Shown here piece after piece: positions 23,301 through 29,975 of a stretch of DNA of 30,122 bases; position 1 is the first letter of the stretch; each line of letters opens with the position of its first letter. Location of the stretch: the IMG/VR virus record IMGVR_UViG_3300010151_000006, positions 1 through 30,122 of that record. One strand, 5' to 3'. The position numbers were made by a program, and so were the translations under genes. This DNA is from a virus. Under the pieces are notes generated by a model that saw only the letters and a list, made by a program, of their open reading frames with translations, did no database searches and had not been told where the DNA came from.

Positions 23301-24127
23301 CGGATTTCACTGGTGAAGAACTTGTTGAATCAATTTCAATGGCGGTCGGTCAAGTGATGGAAATCATGTCTGCAATGAATCAACTTCAACACACACAAAT
23401 GGACGCAGAAATTCAAGGAATTGAAGGGACAAAGAACAAAGAAATTGAAGCACTGAAAGAAACGACAAAATACAAACAAGCAACTTCCGAAGAACAAGCG
23501 AAAATGGAAGAAACGATCACAAAGAAACATGACAAAAAGATTCTTGATCTAAAAATTGCACAATTCGATCGTGACAAGAAAATGATGAAGGCACAAGCAT
23601 TGATGGCTGGTGCAATGGCGGTCATGCAAATCTGGTCTTCTTCTGCAACTGGAAACGCAATTGCTGATGCGATCATCAAAGGTGTCATGACTGCGGCAAT
23701 GGTTGCATTGACTGGAATTCAAATTTCAACGATCAACGCACAAGCACCACCGACTGCGGAACTGGGTGGAATTGAAGGTGAATCATTTGCGATGGGTGGA
23801 ATGGTTCATGGAAGATCACACAAACAAGGTGGTGAAAAATTTGCGGTGGGTGGTCGTGTTGTTGAACTTGAAGGTGGTGAAGCGGTGATCAATAAGAAAT
23901 CAACTGCAATGTTTCGACCGATGTTGTCTTCAATGAATGTTGCTGGTGGTGGACGAAAATTTGCTGATGGTGGAATGGTGATGGCGACTGACATGATGGA
24001 ACAACAATCACTTGCAATGTCAAACGCACTGACTGAAAGATCTGATCAAAGGGTTTATCTTGTTGAAGCGGACGTGACGGATTCACAACTTGCAGTGAAA
24101 AACATTGAAGCACATGCGACATTCTAA
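20399..24127 (+). CDS. Tail tape measure protein, TP901 type, 1242 aa
   Basis: Residues 10-135 form a Lys/Glu-rich coiled coil. Residues ~150-460 are the TP901 core: VGVISGATAGEMKELEKQA, GEVAGLQKELAKLGFD, LVGSTLRQFNLDSAETSRVT and SILGVLANSGMDASTMGTSL. Hydrophobic segments near 475-500 and 530-555 (LLVGALAGGIALF) are the usual membrane-inserting parts. A second long coiled-coil region and a glycine-rich end (MGGMVHGRSHKQGGEKFAVG) complete the protein. It sets tail length; at roughly 0.15 nm per residue this would be near 185 nm. No sheath protein is recognised, so the tail is probably non-contractile. Confidence 0.93.
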   Translation: MANLETILNIRVEGTSDMVKFKDAIDKTSEELKQLKKAQKDAGADGAKYNRQIVESETKLKSMRKQLNGQKNDLIKTNNALKATGKSYNDLTKQNAKLSMELRKLADPLGKDRKEFEKLSGQINKNTAQMSKMDKAMGRSHRNVGNYGGAIKGMAFQIGAAVMAFKTLERVIGVFVDFEFQIKQVGVISGATAGEMKELEKQAKDLGSSTAFTAGEVAGLQKELAKLGFDPTEIQNMTSSILDLAFAFGEDLSTTTALVGSTLRQFNLDSAETSRVTDVMAAGFANSALDLSKFETAMSKVGPVASAMGFTLEDTTSILGVLANSGMDASTMGTSLKNIFLKLADPAGDLAQSLGRNVTSVEELVPAMKELQAKGIDVAGMLEITDKRSVTAFASMLKNADSIDELSAKLANAEGTTQRFAEVMRDTLKGQLDETKSAAEGFAIALIESLEPVLSIVIDLISGMFKVLKKLSPVIVGLTTAFVSYKAVMLLSMAATRLWSIATTAMRIVAIATSGGVTGLTRALKLLNIAIKANPIGLLVGALAGGIALFSSMSDETEEVSDSMKKINEETERMKQVKEGLDDSQTKELANVKQLISKIKDENVERKDRLKAVKELNEIAGTNITNLSDEKKLADQLSTAYKNAVNNIKAKYILQLSEEKVIGMVKEELELQEKLQKALDAENLALRERNEVAEINASNSKSENELKYGTIQMIDAEGNAISQNLDVKKRDANRTKQNTRHEEFYQEQKTKRINIEKQINNLQNKQNDEMKDAQSIIDGLITTTQTSNKTKIEERTEYQLLQDDVALYTTQLKEAITTGGDVVTATNNLKEAKRKLIKVDKQVAKVNKELNEEFKENNDGIETKVDKINEAIDADKKQLESMKLLESEGARITKERIQQAMKIAKAQLDLALITIQSSDDSTETQIKNINDLKREIEGYEQDLESFGSDQPTTGWLKKSLFGSKEDGTDFTGEELVESISMAVGQVMEIMSAMNQLQHTQMDAEIQGIEGTKNKEIEALKETTKYKQATSEEQAKMEETITKKHDKKILDLKIAQFDRDKKMMKAQALMAGAMAVMQIWSSSATGNAIADAIIKGVMTAAMVALTGIQISTINAQAPPTAELGGIEGESFAMGGMVHGRSHKQGGEKFAVGGRVVELEGGEAVINKKSTAMFRPMLSSMNVAGGGRKFADGGMVMATDMMEQQSLAMSNALTERSDQRVYLVEADVTDSQLAVKNIEAHATF

Positions 24128-24139
24128 AAAACAAAAAAA

Positions 24140-24328
24140 ATGAAAATCACTGAAACAAAAGAAGTTCAAGATCAAAGATTGAAAATTTGCAGAACATGTG
24201 AAAACAGAAGAAACAAATTTTTGTGGATCTTCAATGCAGATTCATGTTCAATTTGCAAGTGTAATTTAAAAGCAAAGACACTGATGTCAAAAGAAATGGG
24301 TGGTGAATGTCCGATCAAGAAATGGTGA
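24140..24328 (+). CDS. Small zinc-binding protein, 62 aa
   Basis: RLKICRTCENR, DSCSICKCNLKAKT and GGECPIKKW give the order CxxC ... CxxCxC ... C, with a CP-x-KW end. I recognise this as a recurring small zinc-ribbon type in phages of Bacteroidota and in T4-like phages. The role is unknown. It begins 12 bases after the tape measure gene, the first of three small genes before the head module. Confidence 0.75.
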   Translation: MKITETKEVQDQRLKICRTCENRRNKFLWIFNADSCSICKCNLKAKTLMSKEMGGECPIKKW

Positions 24329-24362
24329 CAATGAACAATGTGATGTTAAAAAACAAAAAATC

Positions 24363-24671
24363 ATGATAGTTGTCGGAATAAAAAAACCACGTATTTTTGA
24401 ACAAACAAAACACTTCACAATGAAAGAAATTGCAGACAAAGTTTCAATTGATGATCAGAATGAAATTGACAACTTATTGAAGAAGATCAGAAAAGATGCA
24501 CGTGGTCGTTTTATGTATAATAAAAAAGACGCACTTGCAATTCTTCCGTTTTTCAACAAATATATTGACGCAAAAGTCGGAAAAAACATTTTCGGTTGTG
24601 GTGGGTGTGTGAATAAAATCATGAACAAGATGTTTGAACTTCAAAAAGAATGGCGAAACCTAACAAAGTGA
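24363..24671 (+). CDS. Unknown small protein, 102 aa
   Basis: The protein is basic, with KISGR-free helical sequence and a Cys motif IFGCGGCVNKIMNKM near the end. The N-terminal part (KHFTMKEIADKVSIDDQNE) could hold a helix-turn-helix, but the signal is weak. ATG 24363 follows AAAAAATC and is preferred to the longer frame from 24300, which would overlap the zinc-protein gene. It overlaps the next gene by 22 bases. Confidence 0.68.
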   Translation: MIVVGIKKPRIFEQTKHFTMKEIADKVSIDDQNEIDNLLKKIRKDARGRFMYNKKDALAILPFFNKYIDAKVGKNIFGCGGCVNKIMNKMFELQKEWRNLTK

Positions 24672-25009
24672 CACATGTTGAAGATTTCATTGAAACGATC
24701 TGGAACGAAATCCAGACAAGGTTCGGTGAATATGCGACACCGAAAGACATCGTCTATCATTTGATTGAACGTGGAATTGCAGAACCGACAAGGGTTCGAA
24801 ATTATCTGATCATCAAAGAATTTGATCGTCTTCTTGTGGAAAATGAAGGACATGTGACACACACATTCATGGATCTTTCAATCATTTATGATCTGTCTGA
24901 TCGACAAGTTCAAGGCATTGTCTATAAATACAGAAACAAATTTCGAAAAGATGCAAACATCAAAGCAAAAAAGAAACAAGTTTCCAGATCAAAACTTTTC
25001 AAAAAATAA
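24650..25009 (+). CDS. HTH-containing protein, 119 aa, possible late regulator
   Basis: Residues 75-105 read HTFMDLSIIYDLSDRQVQ then GIVYKYRNKFR, a helix-turn-helix similar to Mor-type transcription activators. The N-terminal half (FIETIWNEIQTRF, PKDIVYHLIERGI) is helical and could form the dimer. The C-terminus is very basic (KAKKKQVSRSKLFKK). It is encoded directly before the head-module promoter at 25048, which it might control; that link is by position only. Confidence 0.62.
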   Translation: MAKPNKVTHVEDFIETIWNEIQTRFGEYATPKDIVYHLIERGIAEPTRVRNYLIIKEFDRLLVENEGHVTHTFMDLSIIYDLSDRQVQGIVYKYRNKFRKDANIKAKKKQVSRSKLFKK

Positions 25010-25047
25010 ACTTCCGTAAATTTCGAAGAACAAAAAGATTGTGTTTG

Positions 25048-25055
25048 TATTTTTG
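25048..25055 (+). promoter_or_regulatory. Promoter box before the head module
   Basis: TATTTTTG is a perfect TAnnTTTG box, seven bases before ATG 25062. TTTCGAAG lies upstream, with TTCG (25022-25025) 22 bases before the box as at the promoter at 13042. The transcript would have a very short leader. Confidence 0.6.
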
Positions 25056-25061
25056 CCACGC

Positions 25062-26102
25062 ATGAAAAATTGGTTCGAAATAAACAACAAAGCAAAAGAA
25101 ACCGCAGAAATCTGGATTTATTCAGAAATCGGTGGGTTCGATGTCAACGCAAAATCTTTCATTGATGAACTTCGTGAAGTAAAAGGAAAAAATCTTGATG
25201 TTCACATCAATTCACTTGGTGGATCGGTGTTTGATGGTCTTGCAATTTACAATGCTTTAAAAAACCACAAAGGAAAAGTCACAACGAAAGTTGAAGGAAT
25301 TGCCGCATCAATTGCATCGGTGATCGCAATGGCTGGTGACGATGTGGAAATGGCAAAGAATTCATTGTTTATGATCCACAATCCTTTCACAATGGCTGGT
25401 GGTGATGCAAATGAACTTCGAAAAACTGCAAATGTTCTTGACAAAATACGTGATGAAATTGCTGAAATTTATGCAACAAAATCTGATCAAGATATTGAAA
25501 CACTTGTCGGACTTATGAATGCAGAAACATGGTTGAATGCTGATGAAACACTTCAAGTTGGTTTTGCAAACATGGTCAGTGATTCAGTTGAAATTGTGAA
25601 CAATTACGATGTTTCAAAATTCAACAATATAACAGAAGAAAAAATCAATTCTATAATATTAAATAATAAAAAAGAAGAAAAAATCATGGCAAACGAAATC
25701 AATGAAGAAAAAGGTTTGATCGAACAAATCAAATCACTTTTCAAAAATCAAAATGAATCAATTCAAAACGCAGAAGGTGATGAAGATGGAAGTGAAGCGG
25801 AAGACACTGACTGGGCAAAAACTTATGAAGAATTGAAAGATCAAGTGAAAAATCTTGAAGATGCAGTTCATAAGATCGAAGAACAACTGGGAATGAAAGA
25901 AGAAGAAATCGCAGACAAGGTTGGTCAATTAGAAACTGCAAATGAAGAAGTTCAAAATCTTTCAAATGAAATTTCAAAACTAAAGGCAACAAAAACAGAT
26001 GTTGTTGCTGATCAAGATCCAAACATCGGAACTGACAAAGTTGTTGATGAAAATTCTGCATTTTACAATGCGATGTTGAAGGGTTTGCAAAGAAAAGCAT
26101 AA
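25062..26102 (+). CDS. Prohead protease (ClpP-like, S14) fused to scaffold domain
   Basis: The 346-aa protein starts with a ClpP-like fold: INSLGGSVFDGLAIYNAL near 50-67, VEGIAASIASVIAM with candidate nucleophile Ser83, and FMIHNPF with His106. The third catalytic residue is not assigned. After residue ~175 come a polar linker and a coiled-coil, acidic C-terminal region that acts as scaffold in such fusions. An independent start at 25686 (residue 209) probably makes the scaffold alone. ATG 25062 is used because the TTG at 25041 lies upstream of the promoter box. The protease matures the procapsid built by the capsid protein encoded next. Confidence 0.85.
   Translation: MKNWFEINNKAKETAEIWIYSEIGGFDVNAKSFIDELREVKGKNLDVHINSLGGSVFDGLAIYNALKNHKGKVTTKVEGIAASIASVIAMAGDDVEMAKNSLFMIHNPFTMAGGDANELRKTANVLDKIRDEIAEIYATKSDQDIETLVGLMNAETWLNADETLQVGFANMVSDSVEIVNNYDVSKFNNITEEKINSIILNNKKEEKIMANEINEEKGLIEQIKSLFKNQNESIQNAEGDEDGSEAEDTDWAKTYEELKDQVKNLEDAVHKIEEQLGMKEEEIADKVGQLETANEEVQNLSNEISKLKATKTDVVADQDPNIGTDKVVDENSAFYNAMLKGLQRKA
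25686..26102 (+). CDS. Nested scaffold protein (internal start in the protease gene)
   Basis: ATG 25686, in frame with the protease, is preceded by an A/T-rich, TpA-rich leader (TATAATATTAAATAATAAAA and following), unlike the coding sequence around it but like the leader of the capsid gene at 26143. It would yield a 138-aa protein: an acidic stretch, then coiled coil (QVKNLEDAVHKIEEQLG) and a C-terminal end for capsid contact. Lambda makes scaffold Nu3 in the same way from inside the protease gene C. The nested product is inferred from the leader and domain boundary. Confidence 0.6.
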   Translation: MANEINEEKGLIEQIKSLFKNQNESIQNAEGDEDGSEAEDTDWAKTYEELKDQVKNLEDAVHKIEEQLGMKEEEIADKVGQLETANEEVQNLSNEISKLKATKTDVVADQDPNIGTDKVVDENSAFYNAMLKGLQRKA

Positions 26103-26142
26103 ATAATAAATATAAAAATAATAACAAAAAAAATCAAAAATT

Positions 26143-27120
26143 ATGGCAAATGTAGCACTTGACAACATTTCGGCAACTTATAGCGGTGCGAATTTCAGCA
26201 CGTTATTTCTTGAACCTATCTTCAGAGATAGTGACATCATGCAATTCAGAGTGATTCCGAACGTAAAACACAAAATGAATCTTTATACTGCGGACGCACT
26301 TTCGTGCATCGTGAAAAAATACACTGGTTGTGGGGACGCAGAATCTGGTGATTTCAACGTGAACGACAAGGTGATCACCGCTGGAAGAATGCGTGTCGCA
26401 GTTTCACAATGTCAAGATGCGTTCTTCGGAACTTATCTTGAAGAATCTTTCAGAAATGGAATCAGCGTCTTTGATCTTCAAGGAACTGATTTGATGAACA
26501 CAATTCTTGCAAATGTCAGACAAGGTATTTCACAAGACGTTGTCAGATTAGCATGGTATGGTGACACTGGATATACTGGAACAAACGAATCGTGTTATGA
26601 TTCCGCAGATGGTTGGTGGAAATTATTGATCGCTGATACAATAGTTGACGGAAACAAAGTGACAATTCCTAATTCTGGTGCATTTGCTGCTGGTGATGGA
26701 ATCGCTGCATTGAGGTCTTTATATTCAACAGCACCATCAGCACTTCAAGGTGTTCCGACAAATGATAAGGCAATTTATGTTTCACCTTTAATTTATAACG
26801 ATTATTTGACAAGCATTGAAGGAACGTCATCAGATGCTGCATATCAAGCACTGAAAAATGGTGGAAATGTAACATTCAGAGGAATCGAAGTTGTTCCGAT
26901 GCACACATGGGACGTTGCAGCAACACAACTTTCATTGACTGATGATGTTCGTGCGTGTTACGTAGCAAAACAAAATCTTTGTGTAGGGACGGACACAACT
27001 GATCCAGAAGGTGAAATGAAAATGTTCTATGATGACTTGACGGAAAAAGTTTATGTCAGATCATATTTCAAACTAGGAATGCAATTTCTTCATGATTCAA
27101 TGGTTGTGATAGGTTACTAA
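26143..27120 (+). CDS. Major capsid protein
   Basis: The 325-aa protein lies directly after the protease/scaffold gene, the usual place of the major capsid protein. Its course fits an HK97-fold shell protein: an N-terminal helix region, a central region with GDTGYTGTNESCYDS and WWKLLIADT, and a long C-terminal beta-rich part (GIEVVPMHTWD, DLTEKVYVRSYFKLGMQF). No cleavage site can be defined by eye. The leader is long and A/T-rich. The fold call is by context and general pattern. Confidence 0.78.
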   Translation: MANVALDNISATYSGANFSTLFLEPIFRDSDIMQFRVIPNVKHKMNLYTADALSCIVKKYTGCGDAESGDFNVNDKVITAGRMRVAVSQCQDAFFGTYLEESFRNGISVFDLQGTDLMNTILANVRQGISQDVVRLAWYGDTGYTGTNESCYDSADGWWKLLIADTIVDGNKVTIPNSGAFAAGDGIAALRSLYSTAPSALQGVPTNDKAIYVSPLIYNDYLTSIEGTSSDAAYQALKNGGNVTFRGIEVVPMHTWDVAATQLSLTDDVRACYVAKQNLCVGTDTTDPEGEMKMFYDDLTEKVYVRSYFKLGMQFLHDSMVVIGY

Positions 27121-27150
27121 TTTAATAAATAACAATAAAAAAATAAAATT

Positions 27151-27699
27151 ATGGGAATTACAAGAGGTCATGACGTTATTTGTTGCGATAGAAACAGACG
27201 TGGTGGAATAAAAAAAATCTGGTTGGTTGACACTGACAAAATTTCATCGTTGACTGCTGGATCTGCACACGATTACACTGCAATCACAATGGTGAATCCA
27301 GGAACAGATGTGTTTTATGTGTGGGAATTTGAAAGAGGTTCGGCTGGTTTCACTTCAAACGCATCAAGGGAAAACGGATCAACATTGATGGAAGTTTCAC
27401 TTGAATTTTACATTCCGAAAATCACTGGTGTTGTGAACGAAGATTTGATGATGTTGGCAACAAGTTGTGGAATCACTGCGATCATTGAAACTTATGCAGA
27501 CGATTGTGCAACACCAGCGGAAACATACAGATTCATTTTAGGGTGGGACGAAATCTTTGAAGAAACTGCATACATGGAATTCACTTCTGGTGAACAAGGA
27601 ACTGGAACTGGACTTCAAACTGCAAATGGAACTGCGATTTCATTGACAACACAACAAGGTGAATATCCACGTGAGGTGGACTTCGTGATTCCAGTATAA
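27151..27699 (+). CDS. Probable major tail tube protein
   Basis: The 182-aa protein begins GITRGHDVICCDRNRRGGIKKIWL and contains MEVSLEFYIPKITGVVNEDL and a Gly/Thr-rich C-terminal part with GTGTGLQTANGTAISL. A pattern of a GIK-x-IWL start and an LEFYIPK strand is known to me from tail tube or other abundant structural proteins of Bacteroidota phages. It has the same strong-looking AAAATAAAATTATG start as other head-module genes and precedes a terminator, as fits a protein needed in high copy. A head decoration role is the alternative. Confidence 0.6.
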   Translation: MGITRGHDVICCDRNRRGGIKKIWLVDTDKISSLTAGSAHDYTAITMVNPGTDVFYVWEFERGSAGFTSNASRENGSTLMEVSLEFYIPKITGVVNEDLMMLATSCGITAIIETYADDCATPAETYRFILGWDEIFEETAYMEFTSGEQGTGTGLQTANGTAISLTTQQGEYPREVDFVIPV

Positions 27700-27751
27700 T
27701 AGGAAGAAAAATTTGTTTGTGGGTGTTGTGTGTGAAGATATGAACATTCAG

Positions 27752-27787
27752 ATGGTGACATTTCGTGAAGGGGTGTCACCATTTTTG
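27752..27787 (+). terminator. Terminator after the capsid / tail tube genes
   Basis: ATGGTGACA (27752-27760) and TGTCACCAT (27774-27782) form a perfect 9-bp stem with a 13-base loop, followed by TTTT and G. It splits the head module into a capsid part and a portal part, which would lower expression of the latter. Confidence 0.83.
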
Positions 27788-27799
27788 TTTCAAAATTAT

Positions 27800-27807
27800 T
27801 AAATTTG
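27800..27807 (+). promoter_or_regulatory. Promoter box before the portal genes
   Basis: TAAATTTG is a perfect TAnnTTTG box 14 bases before ATG 27822 and 18 bases after the terminator stem. It allows the portal, connector and fibre genes to be started separately from the capsid. Confidence 0.55.
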
Positions 27808-27821
27808 TAAAAAATAAAATT

Positions 27822-28046
27822 ATGGCAAAATATAAATTGAAAAAAGAAGTTGCAAATTCAAAATCATTTCGTTTCGGTGGTGTAAAATATGAAACAAGAA
27901 TTGTTTCACAAAAACAATTGAAATCACTTCATGACAATGAATGTCACTTTGTGGTTGAAGAAAAAGCAAAAGCACCAAAAGCACCAAAACCATCAAAAAA
28001 GAAATCAAATGAAGAAGAAGAAACAACTGGATCAGACGATCAATAA
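27822..28046 (+). CDS. Unknown small protein, 74 aa, Lys/Pro-rich tail
   Basis: The 74-aa protein starts with MAKYKLKKEV and a short beta-like core (FGGVKYETRIVS), then a low-complexity tail KAKAPKAPKPSKKK and an acidic end EEEETTGSDDQ. I recognise no family. ATG 27822 with the AAAATAAAATT context is clear; the frame runs on to GTG 27765, but that lies in the terminator. It overlaps the portal gene by 38 bases. A head accessory or scaffold-like role is possible. Confidence 0.7.
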   Translation: MAKYKLKKEVANSKSFRFGGVKYETRIVSQKQLKSLHDNECHFVVEEKAKAPKAPKPSKKKSNEEEETTGSDDQ

Positions 28047-29253
28047 AATTGTTGAAACAACTGGTTTTGCAAAGTTTGATGTGATCAATCTTGCAGTTCC
28101 AGAACGGATCGAAGAAATGAGTGGAAACACTGGTGTTCCGACACCTTATGTTCCTTTCGGTGCAAACAATTTGTTTCCGAACTATCTTTCAGAAGTTTCC
28201 AGACAATCACCGACACATCGTTCAATTCTTGGTCAAAAGAAAATCTTGTCAGTTGGAAAAGAATTTCAAAGTGAATCAGAATCATTGATGTCTTTTGTTG
28301 ACAATGTCAACACTGGTGAATCATTGCGTGAAGTTTACGGACGACTAATTTCGGACTATTACACTTTCGGAAATGCTTATTTGCAAATTGTTCGTCACAA
28401 AAGTGGTGTGAATTTTTATCATATTGATGCGACAAAATGTCGAATCGGAAAAGACAAAAAAAACATTTACATTCATTCTGACTGGGCAAATTACAATGCA
28501 ACAAAAAAAGATCAAGTGATTGTTCCTATATATCCAGAATTTAAGAACAACACTTCGATTGTTCATTTCAAGGACTACGAACCGACTTTCACTTATTACG
28601 GAATGCCAGATTTCATTGCGGCACTTCGATGGTTGTCAATTGATCATCTTCTTCAATCTTATAACAACACAAAACTGGAAAACAATTTCATGCCATCAGC
28701 AATTGTTGAAATCAATGGTGACATGGGTGAAGAAGAAGCGGAAACGCTGGTGAAGGACGCACAAGCAAAATGGACTGGAAAAAACAACAATTCAAAGATC
28801 TTGTTTCTTGTGAAAAATGGTGACACAAAACCAGCAAACATCACAATGTTGAAAGACACAAATGATGGATCTTTCATGGATTTGCAAAAACTAACAAGTC
28901 AAAACATCATCACTTCACATCGATGGCAACCAGCAATGTCTGGAATTGTTTCATCTGGAAATCTTGGAAACACTGGAAATGAAATTCGTGTTGCATGGGA
29001 AATGGTGATGGGAACAATCATCAAAGATGTTGAAGGATTGATCTTTGCAAAAATCAAAAGAATCATCAATGATCAAACACCTTTAAGTGCTGATGATCTT
29101 CAAATTGTTTATGAACCACCGATTTCATATTTGTCAGACATCAATCCATCAGAAGTGTTGACATTGAACGAACAACGTGTGATGCTGGGGTTTGATCCAC
29201 TGGACAATGGAAATGGACTGATCAAAAAAGAATCATCAACATCAAAAAAATAA
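28009..29253 (+). CDS. Portal protein
   Basis: The 414-aa protein would form the ring through which DNA enters and leaves the head. HK97-type portal features are present: YTFGNAYLQIVRHKSG, FKDYEPTFTYYGMPDFIAAL, LQSYNNTKLENNFMPSAIVE (the helical core around the channel) and LTSQNIITSHRWQPAMSGI. ATG 28009 is chosen within the tail of the previous gene; a start further upstream at 27931 would add a Lys/His/Gln-rich segment that is clearly a shadow of that gene. It lies after the capsid gene and far from the terminase, which is unusual. Confidence 0.87.
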   Translation: MKKKKQLDQTINKIVETTGFAKFDVINLAVPERIEEMSGNTGVPTPYVPFGANNLFPNYLSEVSRQSPTHRSILGQKKILSVGKEFQSESESLMSFVDNVNTGESLREVYGRLISDYYTFGNAYLQIVRHKSGVNFYHIDATKCRIGKDKKNIYIHSDWANYNATKKDQVIVPIYPEFKNNTSIVHFKDYEPTFTYYGMPDFIAALRWLSIDHLLQSYNNTKLENNFMPSAIVEINGDMGEEEAETLVKDAQAKWTGKNNNSKILFLVKNGDTKPANITMLKDTNDGSFMDLQKLTSQNIITSHRWQPAMSGIVSSGNLGNTGNEIRVAWEMVMGTIIKDVEGLIFAKIKRIINDQTPLSADDLQIVYEPPISYLSDINPSEVLTLNEQRVMLGFDPLDNGNGLIKKESSTSKK

Positions 29254-29257
29254 AATT

Positions 29258-29788
29258 ATGGCATTGACAAACAACTACATGGCGGACGCACCTTTTTTGA
29301 CTGGTGCACAAGTGATCAACTTTGCGTTCACAAATCAAAACACTGATGTCAGTTTGATTTCACTTGAAATTCGTGTTCTTGCAGAAATCGCACATTTGAA
29401 AGAATCAATCGGTTCTGACTTTTACATTCATTTGAAAGACGCATTTCAGAACGGAACTGAAACCGCAGACGAAATAATTTTGATGAACGACTGGATCATG
29501 CCGACACTAGCATGGTTCACACGATTCGAATTGATTGTTGAAATTCAACATCAATCAACGTCTTCTGGAATCGTTTCAAACATTCCAGAATTTGCAAGTG
29601 CGGTGTCTTCAACGGAATTGAATGTTTATAAACAAGACACATATCGAAAAGGAAAAGTGATGTTGAAAGAACTGATCGTTTTTCTTGACGAAAATTCATC
29701 TGAATTTCCAGAATATGGATCAGAAACTTCTTCACTTTGTTCAAGTGGATCAAGTGTGTCAAAACAACATGGAATGATCATTTACTAA
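29258..29788 (+). CDS. Probable head-tail connector (adaptor) protein
   Basis: The 176-aa protein is mostly helical with SLISLEIRVLAEIAHLKESI, a Trp-containing centre DWIMPTLAWFTRFELIVEI and a long helix before YRKGKVMLKELIVFL. This and its place directly after the portal suggest the adaptor ring between portal and tail, as for gp6-like proteins. Similar proteins lie at this place in Bacteroidota phages. The C-terminus is Ser-rich and disordered. The call rests on position and general form. Confidence 0.6.
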   Translation: MALTNNYMADAPFLTGAQVINFAFTNQNTDVSLISLEIRVLAEIAHLKESIGSDFYIHLKDAFQNGTETADEIILMNDWIMPTLAWFTRFELIVEIQHQSTSSGIVSNIPEFASAVSSTELNVYKQDTYRKGKVMLKELIVFLDENSSEFPEYGSETSSLCSSGSSVSKQHGMIIY

Positions 29789-29800
29789 AAAAATAAAATT

Positions 29801-29971
29801 ATGCCATTGCCATTTCCAGAAAAAGAAGAAAAAAAATCAGAATTCATTTCACGATGTGTTTCTGACAAAGTGATGATCACTGAATTTCCAAACGTAGCAC
29901 AAAGAATTGCAGTTTGTCAAACACAATTTGCAAAACCAAAAAAAGAAAAAAACAAACAACCAAAAAAATAA
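29801..29971 (+). CDS. Small conserved phage protein with FISRCxSD motif, 56 aa
   Basis: This 56-aa frame follows AAAATAAAATT and has PLPFPEKEEKK, FISRCVSDKVMITEF and QRIAVCQTQF. I recognise the F-x-x-R-C-x-S-D ... EFP ... QR-x-AVC pattern as a small helical element found in phage head proteins, sometimes within prohead proteases. Here it stands alone and ends in a Lys-rich tail. The conserved motif and the shared start context support a real gene. Its role is unknown but probably in the virion. Confidence 0.68.
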   Translation: MPLPFPEKEEKKSEFISRCVSDKVMITEFPNVAQRIAVCQTQFAKPKKEKNKQPKK

Positions 29972-29975
29972 AAAA

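Noticed and set aside
23757-24127. Glycine-rich end of the tape measure as a separate structural domain or frameshift
   Set aside because: Gly-rich ends with GGMVHG and GGEKFAVGG are normal for tape measures of this type, and the frame is intact.
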